Assembly: GCA_963965975.1 (NCBI GenBank)
Contig: OZ014422.1
Span: 2,806,155 to 2,870,154, forward strand
Length of the DNA: 64,000 nucleotides
Reading direction: 5' to 3'
Source of the DNA: Xestospongia bergquistia
Taxonomy: Eukaryota; Porifera; Demospongiae; Haplosclerida; Petrosiidae
Notes under the pieces: generated by a model
What the model was told of the DNA's origin: nothing
The model's input: the letters and a program-made list of their open reading frames with translations, nothing else
Database searches by the model: none
In this document: piece after piece, positions 24,401 through 35,389 of the stretch
Layout of the letters: each line of letters opens with the position of its first letter
How positions within the stretch are numbered: the stretch's first letter is position 1
Program-made: the position numbers and the translations under genes

Positions 24401-27400
24401 AGTCAAAGAGATATGCAGCGAGTATTTGATTTTTACAAGTGGTTGCTCAGCACATACAAACAATTTGAACGATTCTCTACCATTGAAGAGCAGCAAATGA
24501 GAGCTGTGCTAGTGGCATTAGGACTTGTGTATTATCTTCGACTGGGAAAAAAAGATAGAAAAAATTACAGTGAATTCCTTAATGCACACAAATTTGGATG
24601 TGTTGATTTTACAACTGTCTTTACTGAAGAACTAGATTGGTATATAGAAAGAGTAGATCTACCACCTGGAATAGCAAAAACAACTGCTTTAAAAGAGAAT
24701 GTTCTTGCAAACATTGTCTGCTGTCAAACACAGACTCCCCTTATTATCATTGGAGAACCAGGGACATCAAAAAGTCTGTCTTTTAACATTGTTGCAAACA
24801 CATTCAAAGGAAGAGCTTCCAAACATGATGATTTTAAAGTTATAAAACTCTTCAAGGGACTTCAACCATTTTTCTATCAATGCTCTCAACATACAACCTC
24901 AAAAGAGATTCAAAATCTCTTTAACCAAGCTATACAGCGGCAGAAGATATATGATACTTCCTCTGTTCCTACTTATTGTGTTGTCTACATGGATGAAGCT
25001 GGTCTTCCTGAAGAGCAACGTGAATCATTAAAAGTTCTCCACTATTTTCTTGATAGAAGAGAGGTTTCCTTTGTAGCTATCAGTAATCATGCACTAGATG
25101 CTGCTAAAACCAATCGAGCAATCAGTGTTTATCGTCCGGAAACATCTTCTGAAGACCTTAAGATTTTAGCAAATGATTTCCTACATTCCACAAAGCCCTT
25201 GGCTCAAGTGGAAACAAACATGATCACAGAGCTTTGTACAGCTTTTAGCTCAGTAATGAAAGTGAAAAAATTTAGATATTTTTATGGACAGAGAGATTTC
25301 CTTCATTTCATAAGTTTCTTACAAAGAAAGCGAGGCACTGGACTACTTAATGAAGAGATTGTACTTGAGGCTTTGGAGCGCAATCTGAATGGTCATGAAG
25401 ATTTTATGATAATACATAAATATTTCCTAAAAGAAGTAAGTCTTTCATTCCACTTATCACTATTCATGTTTTTTATAGATTGGTACTAATTACTCCAAAA
25501 TGTACCATAAGAATGTCCTTGAGATTGTTGATCAAAGTTTGAAAGATTTACCATCTAGTAATAGTCAAACTAAAAGTAGACCAGAACATACTGTTCGGTA
25601 CAAACTCATCATAGATACTAGTGAAGATGACTCAGTAGTTAGATATCTGTTTGCTTGTGGTATTCTTAACAAGAAGAAAACTCAAATGTTTGCATGTAGT
25701 GAATTTGTTGAAGGAAGTCACATGCATGTAAGTTATATGTTATAAGCAAGTCCCTTTGATTTGTTTTGATTATTTTAAAGATAAACACTATTGCTGGAAT
25801 TGTTCACTCAGTTGAACAAGGACATACTATACTAATGTTTCAGACAAATGAAATTCATGAGAGTTTTTATGAATTATTCAATCAGCATTTTCGAATTTTA
25901 TACGATCCGAAAAAAGGATTGAGATTATTTGCTAATATTTCCATTGGAGCTCATACCATGCCATGTAGAGTTCATCCAGAGTTTCAATGTATTGTAGTTG
26001 TGAAGAAATCTGAGCTAAACAAGACACCTCAGCCTTTTCTGAATCGGTTCGAAAAGTTCTTATTCTCTTATAATGCTATCTACTCCAGTGTATGTGAGAC
26101 CAAGCCTTCCAATATCCAAATTATTATTAAAACTACCTATGAGAAGGTATAATATACTTCAGAACATAGTATTGATATTAACCACCTGCTATATAGGTAT
26201 CTTTGTTGGTAAAGAAAGTTGGTGGTTCTAGAAGCTTTGTTGGGTACAGATCTCATCAAGATTGCTCTCTGCCTGACAGTCATTCTGACAGCCATAATGA
26301 AATGTCTTTTGACATACCTTTTGATCCAAATGCACTCAGTGGTAAAGAGTGTGGTTACAAGTTCATCCATGAGACACTTCATTCACTTCTTCTATCATTA
26401 CTACCTTCACTTGATCATGAATATGAAAGTGGATGTGAAATTGAAGAGAAATTTTGTGATGGTGACACATGCCTTGCAGTACTTGTTACTGCTTTGAATG
26501 CATTACATACTAAAGCTGGATGGAAAATACCTCAGGTATTGAATGAAACTGTCATAATTATTATAAACATATAAATGTACATCTTACAGGTCTCTGATTG
26601 TGAATTAAAGGTAGAGAGCAAAATCATCTTTGATATGCTCTTAAAAGATGAAGGGTTTTCTGGAGCTATTAAGGAGTTTGATTTTAAAGGTGCTATAGGT
26701 GAAGCACTTGATGCTCTACATAATAGAAAGGAAGTTCAGTTCATGGGTGAAGATTCTTGCCTAGTTATTGCAGTGATTGTGCAATGGCTTGTACAACATG
26801 TAACAAAACATTTAATGCATCTGCTAACTCCTGAAGCATTAGTTGTTAATGCTAGGCACATGCCTAACGTCTTAATTAAATCTTACTTTAAATTTCAAGA
26901 ACACTTTAGTTTGAAGATCTTAATCAAGTCACATCTTGAAAAGTTAGAAAGAAATCACTGGTGAGTTTAAAATAGGTCATTTTATGTTACATATAACTTG
27001 TTATATACAGGCAGTCTGAATTGTGTTCCAAGAAGGTTCTTGTCTACGCTCGACAATCTCACTTGTTTGGATGCTTACCATCAATTTACCCATCAGAAGG
27101 TGTGAAGGACAATAGCGATGTCAAATCATTAATTGAGAGTACAGTTTATGATGATCTAAAGGCTCTGAAAATCTACAAAATCTCTCCTGGTGACTTAGAG
27201 GGAGAAATTCAAAAACAAGTGCAAACATTTGTGGAAAACACTGTTCATACCATTTTTCTTATCATAGCTAATATGAAGGATATTAGTGTTAAGATGATTA
27301 ATCATCTTCGAATTATTGTTGAACAGAAAGAGAATGAGTCCTTAAATAGTAACAAACTCATTATGTTTCTTCTCCAATTTCCTCAAGAACAACAGCTTTT

Positions 27401-30400
27401 CACTCTGTGCTACCCTGTGTTATTTTTAAGTGGCTGGGACCACTTCTATTTGGATTCTCTCACAACAGATATTTCTGTACCTGGTCTTCCTAAATCTCTA
27501 CAAAATATTGTCGATATAAGACAATGCTTTCATGTAGCACTTGGTATTTCTAATACAGATTGCTCTATTAGATTAAGTCTAGAGCCTCTCTTAGAAGAAA
27601 CCATTACTGTTACATCTCCTAGGATGGTTGTTGGAACAACTGGTGGAGTGTACAACAAGCCAATGTCCATCATTGCTAGACAAACTCTGCTTAAGAAACT
27701 GTTGATAAAAGATATTGCACAACAACAAGAGAAACCCCAGTCTTTGTGTACTCCTGTCGGAGAAGCTCTTTGCTCTCTCTTCACTCAGTATTGGGATAAT
27801 GCTACTGTTGCAAAGTTTCTTCAAGATGCTGCACACTTCACATTTTGTCATCAGTCTACTCTTGGCATTACCAGTTATATCCAGACAAGAATAAAGTCAT
27901 TGTTTTATGAGTTTGTCATTTACATGCTATGGTTGATTAACCAAGATTGCAACTTGGACTGTTATGACTTTTCAGGTTCAAGCAGTAATACCACAATGGT
28001 AGAACTCTTTGGTGGTATCGTTAAGAGTCTATTTTTCAAATTACCAAGTTTATCTTTACTACCACATGCTTGTCATGCTCTTCAACCTCCCATGAATAAA
28101 GGTTTCCACTTTCCTTTCTTTGGTTTGGTCTATCACAATCTAGAAAAAATTCTGGATGGCTGTCAGCAAACTATAAACAAAACATTAAAATCTAAAGCAG
28201 TTGATCCATTTTCTAGTGTTCGTTCTAAACCAATTAAAGAATTTATGGAAAAGGAGATGTTTAAAATGATGAAAGAAAAACTACAAGAATTAGTCAATGT
28301 TAGCCAATATTATCTAGTTTACTATACATTTTATGTTTTTACTTTGTCATTTTAGCAAAGGACAGAGAATGATCCTATGATAATTGTTTTGTCTCATGTT
28401 GTGAAAGCTTTAAGAGATGATGAACTGTGGCAAAAATATTTAGTAGACTTCATAAAATACAAGTGTATATCTGACCACTCTGGCAGTCAGACTACTGCTA
28501 TACAGTCACAATATAAGGAAGATGATTGGAGTTGTGTTATTGATGCCTACTTTGATTTCAATCATAATGTGAACCCACAAGATCCCATTTCTCTTTTAGC
28601 CTGGGTCCATGTGCATTCTGAAATTCACAAAATGGATTTGATTCAAACCATCAAACAAATGGAGAGATTACAAATATTTCTACAGAATCAAACACTGTCT
28701 GAAACACCTATGAGTCCTACCAAAAAAGATTTGGGCAGTTTTGTTATCAAAAGAAGTTTTGACTCCATGAACAAGATCATTTTTCAACAGAGTGAGGACA
28801 AAGTAAAAGATTTCAAACAATGGTATTTAACATATCAAGATATTGTAAGTGCATTGTTACAAAATACAATATATATATACATTATCTATTGTCTCCAGAT
28901 TCAAACAGAGTCTTTGTATGATTGTCTTCATGATGTGGAAGATGATCATTTAAGACTGCTATTTTTCAAGACCTATATGATGTACATAGTCATCACTTGT
29001 AGTGAGAGCTTGACATTGACAAAAGATAACATAACATTTGCTATTAAATTTTTCCATGAATGTATTGAGGTGGTAATGATTTTAATCTAATTATAAAATG
29101 TCATTTTCTTGTAATTATAGATATCTGATGACATTAATATGGTAGAAGTTCTTTCAAGATGCATTTTGGTACTGAAAGATCAAAGCAGAACTTTCTTTTG
29201 CTCTGTTATTAATAAAATTCTGACTTTTATATTTCACACAGTCAATCTTTCCAGTGGGCTGCTATTATGTGAGTGGTTTTTCCAAGCAGCTTTACCTGAT
29301 AGTCCTAACTCAATTCCACTATTGGACTACCTATCTCCTGCTGAATATAAATACCACTTGCTTCGTATATTGACTAAAGATGACAACAAGGAAGTCGACC
29401 CTGATAATGTACTTGACCTATTCCAACCAACTGTAAGTATAACACAGATCATGAGTTACTAAAGAATTACTTGTTTCTACAGTTACGTATGGAAATAGGA
29501 AAAATGATGCCAAAAGACATCAATCCTATACAATGTGTAGAGGTTTTTATGTCAGATGAATCAAAGTCAAACAATGAAATGGTATAATTAAAAATGTGAA
29601 TGCTAACTATAAGCTTTGTTCTAGTGTGTATTAGCCAACATGTACTTGTTGGCAGCTTATGAGCAAATTTGCAGAAATACAGTCTCTATGAGTCTTTTTG
29701 TTGCCATTTCAAAACTAGAGAGATTCTTTGAAAAGGTACAATTTGAACTGTTGTATATATTTGTTCATATATATTCATCAAAAGGTGGAGAGCTCTACTG
29801 ATAATGTAAAAAGGATTTTACTAATTTTGGAAAGGGAGGCATTCATGCAGAGATGTCTACAAATTTTAGCAGAAAATTTAGCTAAAGATATTGGCTCACA
29901 AGAGGTATATATAATATGGATTCCATATTAGCTCTACTCTACATAAAATAGACAATATTGCACAATCTACCTGAAAGGATTGATGCTCTCTTAAAACAAG
30001 AAGGCTTAGAGGATAAAAGAGGTTTTTTTCTAAGCATGCATTTGTGGAAAGAGTTGAGAAATATTGAAAAGTTTATCAGAATAATGACAGAGGATTCCCC
30101 AATCACTTGTCTAAGTATATACAGTGATCAACTGAGAGTAAGATATAACAAAAATTTATTTGTGTTTGAGTCCACTTGTAGGAAAGACCTGATTACAAGT
30201 ACTCGCAATTCTCATTCTTAAGTTTTTTTGAAGGTAGTGAAGTAGGACTACTGTATAGTGAAGTTTGTACCTTACTGAGAAAAATACATGTAAATGAACG
30301 TGAAGGAAGGAAATTGAAATCAATGGCTAATTCTTGGTTAGAATTAGTAACTATTGTTCAGAATTTATGGTAAATTACATTTATATAGTAAAGAAAAAGT

Positions 30401-33400
30401 GATAGCAGTAGATTTCTCAACAGGAAAAGTCTTCAATATGCATAAAATACATGCATTTCGCATGTGTATTTGGCTTTGTGTATATAATGAATTCTATCAA
30501 AAGGATGTAAGATTTGATTACTTATTTCAATTTCAATTGTTTGAACTGTTATGTATGTAGATAAGATCTGAATCTCTTGCAAAAGTTGTTAGTAAACAAT
30601 GTCAGGGATATTTTTCTGATGAATTTATCAGATTAATTGTTTGTTTCCTGAACAAAGATCTTGTTCAGAAGCATCTTGAATTGGAGGGTATTGATAGTAT
30701 TCATATCAAGTCTGTAAACTATGAAGAAAAACAAGTCAATCCTGTCTATAACTTCTTTTTTGCCAGTCATCCAGGTTTGCTGTTGCATTCATTATTGTTT
30801 TTGTTATCTATAATATGTTAGATGCTCATGAGAAGCAAATTCGTAATGCATTACCAAGTGTGATTGCTGTTGCTCTAGCTTGTCCAGATCAAACCACACA
30901 TTTGTGGTATCATCTTTTCTCACCTGACAAACTTATAGGGACTTACATTTCTGGATTTTTGGTATGAGTTTGTCTAGTTTTATCTTATTTCATAATATCC
31001 TAGGTGGATTCAGAGATAAAAGAAGGAATACTTTGTGACTGTGGTGTTATGTTAAATGAACAAGGAGAGTATGGCAGACCAGAATATTTACAACGAGCTG
31101 AGAAGGGAATTTTAAATTTACATTCACTTTATTTACTTCTTTGGTGTAATTTTGGAGCATTTTGTGTCGATTTACTGACTCAACCAGGATCAATTATTAA
31201 AGGAGCTGTTATTTCTGACTATCAATCTGTTCATCACTATTGTAAATCACAAATGAATGCAATGTGGTTACATATGAGTACTAATCTTGGACTAACTGAT
31301 GAACAATTATCATTACTAATAGTGCGCTCTATGCAAAGAATGATACAGGTATACTATATATGAATAATTTATCATATACTATATTATTGATGAAGATATC
31401 TTGTGAAAATCCAAAGAGTGGTTTGTTAAGCACTTCAGAGCAAAGAGATGATTATGAACAGATGTGGCATCAACTAGTCTTTGTTCCTACGTTAGATGAA
31501 GTCAAAAATAAGGTTAGTATTTTAGATGAAAATGTTCTTGTTGTTTGAACTTATTGTACATAGTTTGGCCAGTATTTTCCAATATTTCAAACCAACACAT
31601 TCCTGGTAAAAATAAGGTAATGAATAAATGTTATCTTATTGTTGACTTACCTCTTTTCACAGACATTTAACTGATGTCTATCCCTTTCTTCCAACATTAC
31701 AAGAGTTCACACGTTATGTTCATGAAAATTGTTCATCCAATGAACTACTGGTTAGGTTTGTGAATCGTTACCCTCGTCTTCAAGCTGGAAGTGCTATACT
31801 TCCTTCTCTTATTGAGTTCTATCAATGGATACATGCTGAACTCTCTTACGTTATTACTAAGAGACAAGTTAATGAAATAACTGTTTATGAGGCTGTGGAT
31901 TTAGCTACTGAAATGTACTCATCAGAACTTGAAAATCACTACATAAAACTATTTGAAAAAGTTATTGGTAGGTGTGTTAGTATTAATACAATGATGGTTC
32001 TTAAATTCCACAGAGGGCTGCAACAATTACCTGAAAACTATTGGATATTCTATTAGTGTTAAGAACTGTGATGTGAGGAAGAAAATTGATTTTCCCTTCA
32101 TTACTAGAGAAACACCTCTTTTTTGTCTTACACCTGAAGATGCTACTAATGAAAATAGAGATATCATTTTTTTCTTAGTAATTGAAGATATTGTAAGTAC
32201 AGTATTCAATTATTATAAAAATATTTTGTTGTTATGACAGGTCAAGTTTCATAATAATTTCTTAGATGAGATGAAATCTTTAGTAGCTGAAAGTCATCTA
32301 GCTCTTCAGAAGTATATTTGTGACTCACCCAGTATACATCCAATAGGAGTTAATGAATATACGTGTATTGTAACTGAACACAGCAGGTTAACTAGTTCTT
32401 TCCTTTTTTGTTTTTGGATCATTGGATCATGTGTACTAGATCTCTGCTACAACTGGTATGCAAACATCAAACTAAAGAAGGGTATAATTTGGATAAGATA
32501 CAAGAAGACATTGTGATCAATTATATTGCTGGAAAGTTTAAGATTGATGACTGTCAAACAAAGTTAAAGAAAACCTTTTACTACATTGAAAATGAGCCTG
32601 TAAAATTGGAACATCCTACACAGTAAGAACTCCTAAAGATGGCAGTTTTTTTAAAATTTTTGATAAAGGTCAATGTTGACATTGAAGAGAGCTGATATAG
32701 ATAGTGACTTCAAGGTAACTTTTTACTATCAAAAAAACATTTTGTTTGTATTTTCTATACATAGATTTCACTATCTAAAGATGATGATTTTCTAGTTGCA
32801 TTAGAACATGAGCTATTGTCAATGAGTTATGAAGAAATAGTAGAAGTAGCTCGAGGTTTAAAAGCTATTATAGAACATATCAAACAGGTCAGTTACTGTG
32901 TTAGAACTTAGGATATAGCTTTTTAATGATCACTCCATGCAGAGACTGGACCAGGAACAATTACACAAAAACAATATCATAAATGATACAGTTAGAGAAG
33001 CATTACCAAAACTACTTTATGATCAACATGAGATTGACCTTGATGATTCAATGAAAATTTTTGATGATTTTGGAATGATAAAGTGAGTAGTCAGTTAAAG
33101 AGTTACCTTAGTTCATTGATATTAATTTAGACTTCAGAATTCTCATTGTGCATGTATTGGTGCCATACCAATGAAGAAAATAGTCACAACTCTTGCACTA
33201 ATTGTGGAATGGATTGAAGATGGAGTATATGATTTCTATACTCTACCCAAAGCAATGAAGAGACCATTGAGGGAAGAAGATAAACAGGAGATACTGGCAC
33301 TACCACAAACATATGATCAGAGTATGTAATTTCAACAAGTGGTATATCTTAATGTAATTACAGCATATCCTGATGAACTCCTTCACAAGCTAAAGGTCAC

Positions 33401-34240
33401 TGTTGAAGTACTAATAAACTGCCAACAGCATTTTGTTAGCAATATTGATAAAATCAATGAGGTCTGAATGATATTTTGTCATTATATATGTTACATTGCA
33501 TGTGCTATCACGCAGGAGAGTATATATAATTACATGAAAGGACTTTCCCTCATTCGTGATGAGCAAGAAGTAGAGATAAAGCAAGTATTGCCACAACAGA
33601 TATGTATACTAAAGAATTACATGGCATTAAGGATATGTCTGAGAAAGTCAGTTGTAAAATCTCAATAATAACAATACAATAATGTATTAATATAGAGTAA
33701 TTAATACTTTGGAAGAGAAAACAACAAAAGAGGAAGAACCAAAATGGTTTGAATATGTTGAAGATTTGTGGACATCTGAAAACAAATTTAAACACTTACG
33801 AGATGTTTCTAGGCCACTGACATTAGAAGAAGTCTATAATCCAACTACTGGTTTACAATATGGATTTGAAGCAGTAGATCAAAGCATCACATCCATTGAA
33901 AAAAAGAGCATAGAGAAAAAAGAACCTACAGTTTTACTGGAACAAATAGCTTCTAGCAGATTAGGTTAGCTAACAAGTTCAAATATAATTATTCTTGTCT
34001 GATGTTATAGATGATCAACTAAGTCAAGTTGCAGCCAAGCTCACACAAGATGATGTGGCAGATTATTTACGATGTCTGAAATTGGATCAATATGTTGATA
34101 CATTTCTGGAGAATAAAATAGATGGCGATATGATGTTTGATATAACTTCTGAAGTACTTGAGGAGCTTGGTGTGGATGTAAATGCTCATAGAATAAAGAT
34201 AAAATGTAAGTTCAAGCAGTGGCTAAGAAAAATGACATAA
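12421..34240 (+). CDS. RNF213-like: RNF213 (mysterin)-like giant AAA+ protein with SAM
   Basis: About sixty exons, mostly with tiny introns, sum to roughly 15.6 kb or 5,200 codons, close to the length of human RNF213. RNF213 is a cytosolic dynein-like AAA+ ring fused to an E3 ligase, linked to lipid droplets and defence against intracellular microbes. The order seen is an acidic/Ser-rich N-terminus, a long helical region (to about 21500), P-loop GSQGNGKT (split across 21589/21726), P-loop GETGVGKT (about 23190) with Walker B VYLDEIN (about 23915), P-loop GEPGTSKS (about 24752) with VVYMDEAG and ISNHALD, then hinge and E3-type scaffold, and finally a SAM domain. No RING or RZ Cys/His cluster was found where the family carries them. 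Start: first ATG after a likely acceptor; an upstream exon is possible. The apparent stop near 13669 lies in an intron (donor gtagat after EELLK). Exon edges were placed by eye, so some may be off. Confidence 0.88.
12701..12931. mobile_element. MITE-like element in RNF213-like intron 1
   Basis: Inverted ends carrying the same core as the other family members (12701-12729 and 12897-12931), inside the first coding intron. It is shorter (about 230 bases) and its inside is not clearly related to the other copies, so it may be a diverged or internally deleted member. Confidence 0.5.
13665..14058 (+). other. RNF213-like intron, nothing else seen
   Basis: A long intron between the exon ending in EELLK and the exon starting DKSVYEAV. 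It contains a short GATA run near 13758-13775 and no recognisable gene or element. Confidence 0.5.
14745..15072. mobile_element. MITE-like element in RNF213-like intron
   Basis: A 5' end of about 40 bases (from 14745, taaaaatagattggttgatt) is repeated inverted at the 3' end (to 15072). Internal blocks (gtagtctattt, ggtagagcat, acctacatctgttt) match the reverse strand of the element at 10321-10701, showing the two belong to one family but inserted in opposite orientation. It lies in the intron between exons ending about 14337 and starting about 15169. Confidence 0.8.
17483..19012 (+). other. Largest RNF213-like intron, unusual composition
   Basis: The 1.5-kb intron runs between exons ending NNPSNW and starting SSLHDMLLG. 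The part at about 18150-18870 is richer in G and C than the rest, has a CAGA-type run near 18705-18730, and contains an open frame of about 130 codons without recognisable domains. It resembles a repeated or mobile-element remnant more than host intron, but no terminal repeats were identified. Confidence 0.45.
21570..25434 (+). other. AAA+ motor core of RNF213-like protein
   Basis: Three P-loop-type motifs occur in order: GSQGNGKT (exon junction 21589/21726), GETGVGKT (about 23190) and GEPGTSKS (about 24752). In the RNF213 family the third and fourth AAA units are the active ATPases, and these would be the second and third motifs here. Walker B equivalents are VYLDEINTSSCMGLFKEI (23914-23967) and VVYMDEAGLPEEQ (about 24980). 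Sensor-like IIASCNP and ISNHALD follow. Both catalytic glutamates are present, so ATP hydrolysis is probably retained. Confidence 0.85.
28356..33965 (+). other. E3-type scaffold lacking RING and RZ fingers
   Basis: This part keeps segments I recognise from the RNF213 E3 module: KQCQGYFSDEF (about 30595), which in the family follows the RING; a helical block with LGLTDEQLSLLIVRSMQRM (about 31290); and YNLDKIQEDIVINYIAGK (about 32480). Between the exon ending VQNLW (30369) and the exon with KQCQGYFSDEF (from 30561) there is no cysteine cluster, and the intron there shows none either. The RZ-finger position near 31020-31080 has only CDCG and no CPNGH-type motif. The comparison is from memory of the human protein. 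Confidence 0.6.
34012..34240 (+). other. C-terminal SAM domain of RNF213-like protein
   Basis: The last exon encodes about 75 residues ending KQWLRKMT. The SAM pattern is clear: VADYLRCLKLDQYVDTFLEN, then IDGDMMFDITSEVLEELGV and HRIKIKCKFKQWL. SAM domains mediate self- or hetero-association and sometimes RNA or lipid binding. The preceding exon ends in phase (RL plus a split Asp codon) and joins cleanly, so it is part of the same gene. Confidence 0.85.
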
Positions 34241-34428
34241 TAACTAAACATCTAAGATTCTACTTATGTTATCTAACTGTTGTTCATTATATAACACACC
34301 TTTATTATCTTACTGGACTACTATAATTATGTTAATAATAATATATAACCTATTTTTGTTAGTTTAAAGGATTTGTAGAGTAACACGCAGAAACATTAAA
34401 TTATTTGGAACACAAAAACTAAAAATTG

Positions 34429-35294
34429 TTATTTCTTGTTAATTGTTTCATTATATGCCACATATGAGAGATCAGTGCCACAAAGTTTGTCCCAAATGGT
34501 AAAGAATGCTCCAAAATTACCTTTATTATGAGAATGATGATAATCATGAACTTGTGCACCTGGTCTGAAAGGAAAATATCTAAATGGCATAAACCATAAA
34601 TCATAGCCTGAGTGACCATCCATCGATTCTATGATACGTATACCAAACCACACCCAAAATGTGTAGATGTGACTTTTAAGAAGAAATGGTCCTGTAATCA
34701 ATGGTAAAGCTCCAGTAAGGAAGTTCTCTATTGGATGAGCATATTCATATGACAATGAGATAGGATAATTATAACGATGATGAATCTTATGGATGGTCTT
34801 ATAAAGATATGGTGTATGGAGGAGACGATGGGTCCAATAAAACTGAGTATCAACAATTATCATAAATATTGGAATCTGTATTATCATTTCTGTCCTAAGA
34901 ACAAAGGATGATTATATATTTAGTGTCTAGGTTTGTTTTACCATGATGGAAGTGGTCCATCAAATGTCATCCTTTGTTTTAATATCAGATAAAAGAATGG
35001 TAAACTTAAAGGCCCTATTATAAAATGAAACACTGCTACCACCTTAATACACTTGATTAGTTGTGGTCTTGAGAACTTTGTAGGCTAAAGAATCATATAA
35101 CATATAATATATGTACAATGTTTATTTTTACTTACTGGAGTTTTTTGAATCTTTGCATCTTCAAACAAAGAATATCTTTCAATTATTTCGTAGAATAAAA
35201 ATAACAGAGCAGTGACGCCAGTATGAATTATCATTGTAGTCACTATAAACCATATCATTTCTCCCCAGTTGACAAGCCCTAGAAAATCATCCAT
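34429..35294 (-). CDS. Fatty-acid/sterol hydroxylase (FAXDC2-like), copy 3
   Basis: Three exons (35136-35294, 34942-35084, 34429-34894) with the same boundaries and length (255 residues) as the copy at 8159-9024. The protein differs by roughly a dozen substitutions, such as TGVTALLFLFY for TSVTVLLFLFY. All three histidine boxes are intact: HRLLH, HKIHH and HDYHH. Expected to be an ER membrane di-iron oxidase acting on a sterol or lipid. It stands head to head with THOC1, the two start codons being 95 bases apart. Because THOC1 is whole here, this is probably the ancestral locus and the other two copies are derived. Confidence 0.92.
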
Positions 35295-35389
35295 TTTGTA
35301 GCCACTCCTTTACAAAATATAATCGCCCACTCGCTACTATAAAGAACACGAGACTACGACGACACCACACCTCTACCCTCGTGGTAATA
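35295..35389. promoter_or_regulatory. Compact bidirectional promoter
   Basis: Only 95 bases separate the hydroxylase ATG (minus strand) from the THOC1 ATG (plus strand). The first 45 bases, including cgcccactcgcta and a ctataaag TATA-like stretch, are conserved at the hydroxylase copy at 9025-9065. Both genes must be driven from this stretch or from sites inside the genes. Confidence 0.7.

Noticed and set aside
34390-34619. Second minus-strand frame overlapping hydroxylase 3' end
   Set aside because: It is a shifted frame of the third hydroxylase exon and appears identically at the copy at 8122-8349, so it is a shadow, not a gene.
35381-35389. Start of THOC1 at GTG three codons upstream
   Set aside because: Animal nuclear genes start at ATG; the ATG at 35390 follows at once.
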